Shown in pieces: positions 10,800-19,500 of a stretch of DNA of 64,000 nucleotides. The stretch's first letter is position 1. Each line of letters begins with the position of its first letter. Below the pieces are notes generated by a model that did not search any database, was not told the origin of the DNA, and saw nothing but the letters and a program-made list of their open reading frames with translations. The translations under genes were made by a program, and so were the position numbers. Origin of the DNA: an uncultured Bacteroidota bacterium (GTDB lineage: Bacteria; Bacteroidota; Bacteroidia; Chitinophagales; Chitinophagaceae); contig CAINUN010000050.1 of the NCBI GenBank assembly GCA_903853805.1, forward strand, positions 1-64,000, written 5' to 3'.

Positions 10800-13199
10800 T
10801 TAATCGCAGCTAAGAAGTTTTTTGGAATTATTTATAAAAGGAATTTTTAAGGTGAATGTTGAGCCAATATTTATTTGGCTATCAATATGTATCAGCCCTC
10901 CATGTGCTTTAGTTATGTAATCAGTCAGCATAAGACCAATGCCTGTCCCTTGTATTCTAGCAGCATTACTACATCTAAAAAAACTAGTAAAAACTTGATT
11001 CATTTCATCCGGTGGTATGCCTATACCAAAGTCTTGAACTTCAATAATGACACAATCTTTATCTTTTTGCAAATTTAATATTGGGCTTGTTTTCCCTGAT
11101 GAGTACTTAAATGCATTATTGAGTATATTGATTATTGCATGTTTCAACATTCTTTTACAAAAATACACATCAATTTTTTCATCGCTTGTATGAACCGTTA
11201 GTTCTCTTCCATCTGAAAATGGACTAAATAAATCTGTTACAATTTCCTTGATATAGGCTACAATATTTCCCTGCTGAAATACAAAAGCCTCTACCCCCTC
11301 CTCTATCCTACCCACTACGGTAAGTTCTGTAAGCGTTTGGTTCATTCTTTGCACTTCTTTGATGATTCTATTGAGGTAAATATCATAATCATTGGTTGTT
11401 GAAGAAGCTTGTGCATCTCTTTTAAGAATTAACTGCAGCAATTCTGAATTTGTCATAATTGCTGCTAAAGGGGTTCTTAACTCATGGGAAGTAATTCGGA
11501 TGAATCGGGTTTTGAGTTCATTTAAATCCTTTTCTTTTTCGAATAAGTTTTCAAGGCTTTTTTCTCTCAAAACCATTTCCGTAATATCTTTATATTGCCA
11601 AAGATGCCCTAAATAGTTTTGCTCATGAAAAATTGGAATATAATCTCTTGAAAAAATACGCCCATCATTCATCTCTAATAGGTGACCAATATGTGTTGTT
11701 TTGTTTTTAAGATTAATTTCAATGTCTTCTATGAATTTATCGGGATTTTTAAATAGTGATTTTGACTGTTCAGACGCATTCTTACAATCCATACCAATTA
11801 ATGCAATTGGTTTTACAGGTATATTAAATATTCTACAAAACTCATCGTTTACAATAGCAATTTTCCTACTACTATCTTCCACCAAAATACCGGTTTGGAG
11901 ATTTTCAATTAATTTAGTAAGTCGGTTAGTGGTAGTTAATGCTTCTAATTCAAGGGTTCTTAGTACTGTAATATCAGAAATTGTCCCTACAATTTTAAGA
12001 GGAGTTCCACCGGCAGAAAATTCGAATGCTTTACCACGAGAAAGGATGTGTTTTTCATTGCCAAATTTGTCCCTAATTTGATAATCTTGTATGAAAACAG
12101 AGTTATTCTTAGTTAAACTAAAAAACTTTCGTGTACCCTCTTCAAAATCATGATGATCTACATTATTCTGAAAAGTTGTTTCATCAAAAACCTCACCATC
12201 ATCATATCCGAATATTTTTTTGTAGGCGTTGGAAAAGAAATACTCAATAGATAAATTTTTACCAGTCATTACTTTCCAAACCCCATCACCTGAAGCTTCA
12301 AAAGCATAATCTAGTAGTTTTTTACTCTCTAATAGTTCTTGTTCAATTTTCTTTCTTTCACTAATATCTTCCTCAATTGAAAAATACCGTATCACATTAC
12401 CATCTTCATCAAATATTGGTTGAATTTGAACTTTTGCCCAATGATGACTTCCATCTTTGTGGTAATTAATGACTTCAATGGTTCTGTTTTGTTTTCTTCT
12501 AATTGCATCTAGTACTTCATAATTAGATTGTTCTGTTGTTAAAGGACCAGATAAAAAATCATTAGGCACTTTACCTACAATTTCTTTTAGAGAATAACCA
12601 TATGTCTTTTCAAAACCTTTATTTACCCATTCAATTTCATTTTCTTTATTGGTAATTATCACTGCATTGGTAGTTTCTTCAGCAATGAGTGAAAGTTTTT
12701 CTAATTCTGATTTTTGTTTTTTATAGATTTCCAATACACTTAATATATCGTTTATTGACAACTTGTGTGTATGAATAAGATTTAAATAATCAAACGTTGG
12801 ATCTAGTGAACCTAACTGTTTATAGTCAATACCTGAAAGATGAAACTCCTCAATGGAATGAAACCATGGAAAACCAGCAAACAAATAAGTATTGCTAGAT
12901 TGATTATAGTAAATATTACCTCTCAGGATAAAATTTTCTTTTGACTTAAATTTAATTAAAAAATTAGCGTTTTTATTTTCATTAATTAATTCGATTAAAG
13001 GGATACCTTCTGAATAAGGTCTGATTATTTCGAATACATTGTGGAATTTTTTTCCATTAATTTGACCAATATTTTGACCAATGGAATTGCCATAAGATAC
13101 AATCTCAAGTTCTTGATTAAAGGAGAAGTAGAAAGGGAATAATTGCTCAAAAACATCAAAGTCAAGGTAATTAGTTTTCATAGGACGCGTATTTACCAT
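10800..13199 (-). CDS. cytosolic HNOBA-PAS-PAS sensor histidine kinase (putative H-NOX partner kinase)
   Basis: N-term LFPFYFSFNQELEIVSYGNSIGQ...LRGNIYYNQSSNTYLFAGFPWFHSIEEFHLSGIDYKQLGSLDPTFDYL resembles HNOBA of soluble guanylate cyclase; PAS repeats; H-box RITSHELRTPLAAI; no TM. Confidence 0.85.
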   Translation of the reverse strand: MVNTRPMKTNYLDFDVFEQLFPFYFSFNQELEIVSYGNSIGQNIGQINGKKFHNVFEIIRPYSEGIPLIELINENKNANFLIKFKSKENFILRGNIYYNQSSNTYLFAGFPWFHSIEEFHLSGIDYKQLGSLDPTFDYLNLIHTHKLSINDILSVLEIYKKQKSELEKLSLIAEETTNAVIITNKENEIEWVNKGFEKTYGYSLKEIVGKVPNDFLSGPLTTEQSNYEVLDAIRRKQNRTIEVINYHKDGSHHWAKVQIQPIFDEDGNVIRYFSIEEDISERKKIEQELLESKKLLDYAFEASGDGVWKVMTGKNLSIEYFFSNAYKKIFGYDDGEVFDETTFQNNVDHHDFEEGTRKFFSLTKNNSVFIQDYQIRDKFGNEKHILSRGKAFEFSAGGTPLKIVGTISDITVLRTLELEALTTTNRLTKLIENLQTGILVEDSSRKIAIVNDEFCRIFNIPVKPIALIGMDCKNASEQSKSLFKNPDKFIEDIEINLKNKTTHIGHLLEMNDGRIFSRDYIPIFHEQNYLGHLWQYKDITEMVLREKSLENLFEKEKDLNELKTRFIRITSHELRTPLAAIMTNSELLQLILKRDAQASSTTNDYDIYLNRIIKEVQRMNQTLTELTVVGRIEEGVEAFVFQQGNIVAYIKEIVTDLFSPFSDGRELTVHTSDEKIDVYFCKRMLKHAIINILNNAFKYSSGKTSPILNLQKDKDCVIIEVQDFGIGIPPDEMNQVFTSFFRCSNAARIQGTGIGLMLTDYITKAHGGLIHIDSQINIGSTFTLKIPFINNSKKLLSCD

Positions 13200-13735
13200 G
13201 ACAATTTAAATAGTTCGTGGTACTTTCCATTTTCAAAAGAGTTCATCTTTTCAATATTCATTTCAATTGAAAACCTTTTGCCAACACCTTTTAATAACCC
13301 TACCATAAACTCCATTAAGCCAGATCGAGTACTAATATAATGAAAAACCATCGCATTGTCTTCAATGTTGGTTACTTCAAAAATGGGTGGCGTCATTTTA
13401 GGATACATAAGAATGACCTTGTTGTGGAAATCAACTAGATTAATCAAGAAATCCTTTACATTATCCCCTAGGGTTTTCAACATCACGCCATAGTTTTTTT
13501 CTGCTGTATGCAAAACCCAAAATTCACCAAATGCATTTAAAAACTGATCTAATGGTGTCTGTGATAATTCGGCAGCATGAACCACTAAACTAAACGTTAA
13601 TTCATCGGAATAAGGTTCAGTATTTAAAAAGAAGTCAATGTCTGTATTGCTTTTTTTGAGCACTTTATTCCAGGTTTCAACACCATAGTTGGATGCAACA
13701 AATTCTTTGAGTGAATTATTAACAAGTCCGTACAT
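13193..13735 (-). CDS. H-NOX (heme NO/O2-binding) protein
   Basis: 180 aa, starts MYGLVNNSLKEFV; proximal His104 (LVDFHNKV); Y133-I-S135-T-R137 = YxSxR heme-propionate motif. Confidence 0.93.
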   Translation of the reverse strand: MYGLVNNSLKEFVASNYGVETWNKVLKKSNTDIDFFLNTEPYSDELTFSLVVHAAELSQTPLDQFLNAFGEFWVLHTAEKNYGVMLKTLGDNVKDFLINLVDFHNKVILMYPKMTPPIFEVTNIEDNAMVFHYISTRSGLMEFMVGLLKGVGKRFSIEMNIEKMNSFENGKYHELFKLSW

Positions 13736-13738
13736 GTA

Positions 13739-14107
13739 TTATGATGTTAAAGTTAGCAATTTAGGTAAATCAATAGGTTTGCTTAAGTATGCCTTTATCA
13801 ACCCAGTGTTAATCTCTCTATGTTTTTTTTCCATTTCAAAACTTATTTTATCAACTGTAGAAATAATAATCACTTCAGGTTTAAGATTTTTATAAGTTTC
13901 GTTATTTGATAACTCTTGCAAAAATTCGTAACCATTCATTACAGGCATATTCAAATCCAATAATACCAATGAAATATCTTGGTTTTCCATTAGTACATTA
14001 AGTGCAATTGCACCATTTTCAGCAATAAGGGTTTTATATCCATGTAGTTCTAAAAAACTTTTAAGAATAAAACAATTCAACCTCTCATCTTCTACAATTA
14101 AAATCAT
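13739..14107 (-). CDS. single-domain response regulator receiver (CheY-like)
   Basis: MILIVEDERLNCFILKSFL...LVLLDLNMPVMNGYEFLQEL...YLSKPIDLPKL. Confidence 0.9.
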   Translation of the reverse strand: MILIVEDERLNCFILKSFLELHGYKTLIAENGAIALNVLMENQDISLVLLDLNMPVMNGYEFLQELSNNETYKNLKPEVIIISTVDKISFEMEKKHREINTGLIKAYLSKPIDLPKLLTLTS

Positions 14108-14754
14108 ATGTTTTCATTAAATTTAAAATTAATCAAATCATACTTGTTGTTTATGTTTAACTTTTTATACGAATTTTTTATGTGTTGATTAACCGTATGA
14201 TAGGAGATATCCAATATTGAAGAAATTTCTTTGTAACTATATCCTTGTTGTAATAAATCAACCACTCTTTTTTCTCTTGCAGATAATAATTCCAGGCGAA
14301 TATTAAATAGGTTAAACTTCTTTTTGTTCAACACTTTCATTAACTTTTGAGTCAATTCAAAGGATAAATAGTGCCCTTTTTCATTTACAATTTCAATGGT
14401 GTCAATTAATGTCGACATACTAAAAGGTTTTAGTAAATAACCAACTGCACCATTTTCAATGGACTTCATCAAGATATTATCATTCTCATCTCCTGTCAAA
14501 ATTAACACCTTTGCACTTGGGAAATATTTCTGTATTTGGGAAATATTTTCAATACTTATTCCATCTCTTAAATGAACATCGAGTAGTATAATATCTACAG
14601 GGGAATTAATTGACCCCTCGGTGAGTTCAGCGTATCTTGAAATAGCAAATGAAACTACAATATTCTCTCTTGTTTTTAAGTAGTCGCAAATTGAATCCCT
14701 TAGAATGATGTTGTCTTCTAAGATACCAATGTGAATCAAATTATTTCTGGTCAT
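14104..14754 (-). CDS. NarL/LuxR-family response regulator (RR-A)
   Basis: REC domain (ILEDN, ILLDVHLRDG, YLLKPFS) plus GerE HTH LLSAREKRVVDLLQQGYSYKEISSILDISYHTVNQHIKNSYKKLNI. Confidence 0.92.
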   Translation of the reverse strand: MTRNNLIHIGILEDNIILRDSICDYLKTRENIVVSFAISRYAELTEGSINSPVDIILLDVHLRDGISIENISQIQKYFPSAKVLILTGDENDNILMKSIENGAVGYLLKPFSMSTLIDTIEIVNEKGHYLSFELTQKLMKVLNKKKFNLFNIRLELLSAREKRVVDLLQQGYSYKEISSILDISYHTVNQHIKNSYKKLNINNKYDLINFKFNENI

Positions 14755-14798
14755 TTGTTTTTGTTATTTATTGTATATACGACTTGATGCTATTAGTG

Positions 14799-14844
14799 CA
14801 AAATTATAGCTACCTACCTCCTAAAAAATAACTATTGTTAGTTA
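14799..14844 (-). promoter_or_regulatory. Palindrome site 3 (TAACTA-ACAA-TAGTTA on minus) + 22 bp + TAATTTTG, promoter of the RR-A/H-NOX operon
   Basis: Palindrome 14829-14844, -7 box 14799-14806, both perfect. Confidence 0.82.
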
Positions 14845-14998
14845 CTGCCCAACCAATAACATATGGGTAATTAGACCTTCTACATAAAGCTGATAATATA
14901 GGTCGTATAAACGTTGATAAATACCATGAGATTTTTAATCATTTATTGGATGTAAAACAATTTTCACTTCACATAAATCAAAACACAATACCAATAAA

Positions 14999-15045
14999 TA
15001 CCTTAGAATAGTTATTGTTCAGTATTATAAATGTACCAAAATTTG
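14999..15045 (+). promoter_or_regulatory. Palindrome site 4 (TACCTT-AGAA-TAGTTA) + 23 bp + -7-like AAAATTTG, upstream of RR-B
   Basis: Palindrome 14999-15014 (degenerate left arm), -7-like 15038-15045. Confidence 0.6.
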
Positions 15046-15055
15046 TAGAAAAAAT

Positions 15056-15730
15056 ATGAATCTGTCAGAAACCCAAAAGAAAATTAATATTGGTATCCTT
15101 GAAGATGACTATTCATTTAGAGAATCCCTCTCAAAATACTTAACATCAACTGAACGATTTGAAGTGAAATTTGGTCTTTTAAGTTTAACCGAATTATTAC
15201 TAAAAGGATATGATTCTCAGTTTGTAGATATCGTACTATTGGACCTACACCTTAAGGATGGATTATGTATTAATAACATAATAAGTATTCACAAAATATT
15301 CCCGTTTTCAAAAATAATAATACTAACGGGCGATGATGATGAAATGAATATATTAAATGCAATTGAAAATGGAGCGAATGGCTTTGTAAACAAACCATTA
15401 AGTATGAATAAATTGATTGAAATTATCATGAAGGTTTATGAATATACTGTATATTTTGAGACAGAACAAGTATACAATTTGGTAAAATTATTAAAAAGGA
15501 GAAAGTTAGAGTTTTTAAACAACACAGCTTTAAATTTAACATTAAAACAAAGACAGGTATTGAAGTTTCTTAGATTAGGTAAAAGCCAGAAGGAAATTGC
15601 AGAAGCAATGAACATTTCAAACGGGTCTGTCAATCAGCACATTAAAAATTTATACAGAAAGAATAATATAGATTCTAAGTCTAGTGTGATGGATTTATTG
15701 GATATCATTTCATTGCAGGAAGCGAGATAA
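15056..15730 (+). CDS. NarL/LuxR-family response regulator (RR-B), paralog of RR-A
   Basis: REC (ILEDD, VLLDLHLKDG, FVNKPLS) plus GerE HTH LTLKQRQVLKFLRLGKSQKEIAEAMNISNGSVNQHIKNLYRKNNI. Confidence 0.92.
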   Translation: MNLSETQKKINIGILEDDYSFRESLSKYLTSTERFEVKFGLLSLTELLLKGYDSQFVDIVLLDLHLKDGLCINNIISIHKIFPFSKIIILTGDDDEMNILNAIENGANGFVNKPLSMNKLIEIIMKVYEYTVYFETEQVYNLVKLLKRRKLEFLNNTALNLTLKQRQVLKFLRLGKSQKEIAEAMNISNGSVNQHIKNLYRKNNIDSKSSVMDLLDIISLQEAR

Positions 15731-15773
15731 CTAACAATAGTTATTTAATATAATCAATAATACAATAATTTTG
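15728..15773 (+). promoter_or_regulatory. Palindrome site 5 (TAACTA-ACAA-TAGTTA) + 22 bp + TAATTTTG
   Basis: Perfect palindrome 15728-15743 whose first 3 nt are the RR-B stop codon; -7 box 15766-15773. Confidence 0.8.
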
Positions 15774-15779
15774 CCCCTC

Positions 15780-15862
15780 ATGTTTAAAATTATTTAGGGC
15801 TTTATTCTTATTGCTTTAAATATTTTGTGAGAAAAAAAACTGCCCAATAGGGCAGTTTTTTT
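15780..15862 (+). ncRNA. candidate sRNA 2 (about 80 nt)
   Basis: Starts just after site 5 -7 box, ends at terminator AACTGCCC-AATA-GGGCAGTT-T5; no meaningful ORF. Confidence 0.55.
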
Positions 15863-15863
15863 C
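15837..15863 (+). terminator. intrinsic terminator
   Basis: AAAACTGCCC-AATA-GGGCAGTTTTTTT. Confidence 0.85.
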
Positions 15864-15880
15864 TATTGATAAACACAATA

Positions 15881-15926
15881 CCACTAATGATAGTTATTGT
15901 CTATAAAAAATATGGAAATATCTTTG
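15881..15926 (+). promoter_or_regulatory. Palindrome site 6 (CCACTA-ATGA-TAGTTA) + 22 bp + TATCTTTG
   Basis: Palindrome 15881-15896; -7 box 15919-15926; TTG at 15897-15899 gives TTG-N19-TAnnTTTG. Confidence 0.78.
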
Positions 15927-15932
15927 CAAATA

Positions 15933-16101
15933 GTAAATTCTATTTATAAGAAATAATCTTTAAAATAGCAGGTAATGAAAAATTATCCTGAAGTAGTAAC
16001 TGATAATATGCTCATAGGAACAATAAGTTACTGAAGGATTTCTTTAATGAATGGGGCCACGTTAAAGAGTAGAGGTCTTGTCTATACAAGACCTTTTTTT
16101 T
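15933..16101 (+). ncRNA. candidate structured sRNA 3 (about 165 nt)
   Basis: Four consecutive hairpins: CAGGTAAT/ATTATCCTG, AGTAACT/AGTTACT, TCTTTAA/TTAAAGA (GGGGCC-containing loop), terminator AGGTCTTG/CAAGACCT-T7. Confidence 0.6.
16073..16101 (+). terminator. intrinsic terminator
   Basis: AGGTCTTG-TCTATA-CAAGACCTTTTTTTT. Confidence 0.85.
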
Positions 16102-16189
16102 ATGTAAATAACTGTTGTCTTTTAATTTTTTAGGAAGAGCAAAATATTTTTCAGTTACTGCAAATGTTTTTAAAAAAAACTTTAGAAAA

Positions 16190-16246
16190 TACCTAATAAT
16201 AGGTATTGTTTTTGTTTTGATGTTTCAATCTTACCGGTTACCTTTG
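16190..16246 (+). promoter_or_regulatory. Palindrome site 7 (TACCTA-ATAA-TAGGTA) + 33 bp + TACCTTTG
   Basis: Perfect palindrome 16190-16205; TTG 16217-16219 N19 TACCTTTG 16239-16246. Confidence 0.72.
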
Positions 16247-16252
16247 CCTAAG

Positions 16253-16440
16253 TTTTTTGATGTTTTTAGAGTTTAGTGTAAATAAGAATCGTTGATGTCC
16301 ATCTTCATTTCTTCTTTACCCAATTGATTTACACTAATTCCTTTCAATTGATTTAATAAATTGATTTAAAAACATTTATTCCTTTTTCTCCATTCTCTCC
16401 TTATATAATCTGGGGGCTTTTCCAAGCCCCCTTTGCTTTT
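16253..16440 (+). ncRNA. candidate sRNA 4 (about 185 nt)
   Basis: From site 7 promoter to terminator GGGGGCTT-TTCC-AAGCCCCC followed by TTTGCTTTTTT; carries three AATTGATTTA repeats; only tiny sORFs. Confidence 0.5.
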
Positions 16441-16442
16441 TT
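16412..16442 (+). terminator. intrinsic terminator
   Basis: GGGGGCTT/AAGCCCCC 8-bp stem with T-rich tail. Confidence 0.82.
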
Positions 16443-16557
16443 AATCATCAATAGATTTATAACTTTTCAGCTAAAAGGCTATCCTACTGATAGACACCGG
16501 TTGAGGATATTCTAACAAAAAATTGCCTCAATATTTTTTCTATAGTAAGGCTGTCAA

Positions 16558-19500
16558 TTAATTCCTAAACGTAAATAGCAAATTATTGATCTCAGCAATC
16601 GAAAATGGTTTGCCTATAGAATATTTTACTCCATGTTCTTGTTTTTCTTGTTCGTTTATTTGCCAACCGCTTACCACACAAACAGGAATAGTACCTTTAT
16701 ATTTTTCTTTGATTGCATCTGCCAATTGCCAACCACTCATTTCTGGCATGCCTATATCGGTCAATACTATATCATAAGTATTTTGCTCGAGGAACTCCAA
16801 GGCTTGTTGCCCACTATTGGCAGTATCACATTGATGTCCAATTATGTTTATCAACTCAATGATGCTTGTTCTAATAATATCATCATCTTCTACCCATAAA
16901 ATATTGAGTTTTGCTTCTTTTTTGTGTAGTTGTTCTTTAGTTATCATTTCTTCTAATTTTTCCTGTTGTTTGTTGTAGGGGAGTGTCATTTCAATTGTGG
17001 TGCCGCTACCTATTTCTGATGAAACTACATAGATATCGCCGCCATAACTTTTCACTATAGAATAAACACCACTCATGCCTAGCCCTCTACCCGCTTCAAA
17101 TCCTTTTGTGGAATAGAACGGTTGGAATATTTTGGATTTGGTCTCTTCATTCATGCCTATTCCTGTGTCTGTGAAGGTTATTATTGCTTTCCTTCCTTTT
17201 GAGTGGGTAGCAATAGTCAAATTTCCACCCTCGGGCATTGCTTCTAAGCTGTTTTTTATAATGTTGTGAATAGCCGTTTTTATTTCACCCTCATTGCATT
17301 GAACATAAAGACTTTTAGAAAATGCAGTGTCTATATGAATATGCTTTCCTTCTTTTTCCAATTTATCTTTCCATATTGGACGTAGCTGAAGGATTACTTC
17401 ACTGATAATGGGATTGACATTTATTAATTGGTGATTATCTGTCCCTTGTTTGTTGTCTCCAAATCGCTGCATCAATTTTACTCTGCTCGACACATCTGCT
17501 AACAGGGTTTCAATGATTTTTAAATAACCTATGGTTGCCTCCGCTAAATTTCCCTTGAATTTGATGATTTCAATATAGCCGAGCATTGCCTGTAGCGAGT
17601 TATTAAAATCATGGGCTACGGAAGCAGCCATTTCGCCAACCGCCATTAACCTTTGACTTTCAATTGCCGCCTTTTCAGCCTTTTTACGATCTGTAATATC
17701 TCGTATAATGTACAAAAGCACGTTTTTGCCTTCTAATTCAAAATATCTACCACTTAATTCTACATTCATCTCTTTGCCTTCTTTGGTTAAATGAATGGAC
17801 TCAAACGTCACCTTCCTTTTTTCTATTAACTCTTTCAATGCAGGGAGGTCTTTATTAATAAAAGTAACAGGATCTACAAGGTCGCTTGGATGCATATTGA
17901 AGAATTCTGCCCTTGTGTACCCATATTTTTCGCAGGCTATTTCATTCACATCGATAAGTATACTAAAATTGCCATCCTTGTCTAATTGACGAACAAACAT
18001 TGGGTCGTTGCCTAGATTGAAAATATCTTTGAATTTCTCTTCATTTTTCTCTGCGGCTTCTTTGGCATGGCGTAATTCGGAGGTTCTAATTTCTACTTGC
18101 TTTGCAAGATCTTCTTTTGCTTGTAGAATTACTTGTTCCGCAATTTTTCTGTCGGTAACGTCTAAGCTAATGCCACCCAACAGGGGTTCTTTTCCTTGTC
18201 GGTCTATTCTAAACTTTTGGGTTTCGTATATATGGTGTTCTCCATTGACATCAGGAACCGATTCTTCAATTCTTAAATAGCCCTTTGCTAATGAATTCTT
18301 ATCATCAATGGTTATTTGTTGCCCAAATTCATTGGGGAATAAATCTACCATTGCTTTTCCAAGCCAATCTTTAGCCCCTAAGACTTCGATCATGTATTTG
18401 TTGGTAAAAATGAGGCGTCCTTCATGGTCTTTTAAAAATGCCACACCAGGCAAGTAATCCATAAATTGTGAAAACATGGATTCGCTTTCTGCTAAGGCAG
18501 CGGTTTGTATTACTATTTCGTTTTCTGCTTCTTTGCGTTGGCTAATATCTCGAATGATGGAAAGCACTTCATGCTCGGAAATAGCTATAAATCTGTTTTC
18601 GAAATGACAGTCTTTCCCTTGAATATCTAGTTGATACTCGAAGGATACGACTTCATTGGAAGCAATCGCTTTTTCAATAGCTTCCAATGATTGGGCTACA
18701 ACATTGGGCGGAAGTATTTGATGGATGTTTTTGCCCGTAAGCGTTTCTTTAGGGGCAATCAGTAATGATTCGTCTGTGCTAAGGCAATCTAAATAAGTAC
18801 CATCTCTGTGGATACGCAACATTAAATCGGGCAAGGCTTGAATGATGGCGCGGTTTTCGGCTTCGTTTTTTCGGCTTGCTTCTTCTAGTGCTTTTCGTTC
18901 GGAAATGTCATCAAATATGGCTACAAAAAATCCTTTTTTAGGACAATAACATGAAACGTGAAAATGCCTTTTAAAGGTGTTGGAAAAATAATCCATGGTA
19001 AATGGTTCGCCCGTTAAAGCAACATTGCCATACTTTCTTATCATGTTGATGTCGGCATTGGGCAATATTTGCTTAATGGTTTTACCACGAACTTCTTCAA
19101 TATCATAGCCGGTGAATTGCTTCATGTTTTTATTGCCGTCTATGAAATTAAAGTCAATCGGTTGGTTGTTTTCATCGACAAATACCTCACTGAGTTGAAA
19201 ACCAGAAATCATGTTTTCGAATAGGTAGTGGTATTTTGATTCGCTTTCAATAATATTTTTTCGAGCAAATTTTATTTCGGTATTGTCGATAGAGACAACT
19301 ACTACCCCAACAATTGACCCATCGTTGTCTTTTATGGGACTCAATGAATTTTCAACAAAATGGATTCCGTCAGTAGAATAAAAATGACTTTCTACTATAA
19401 ATTCTTCTCCCAGAAAACATTTGTCGTAATTGGTTTTCCAGAAGTCAAGAAAATCTTGTGGATATTCGTTTGTAAGGACATTTTGTCCTAATTGCATTGC

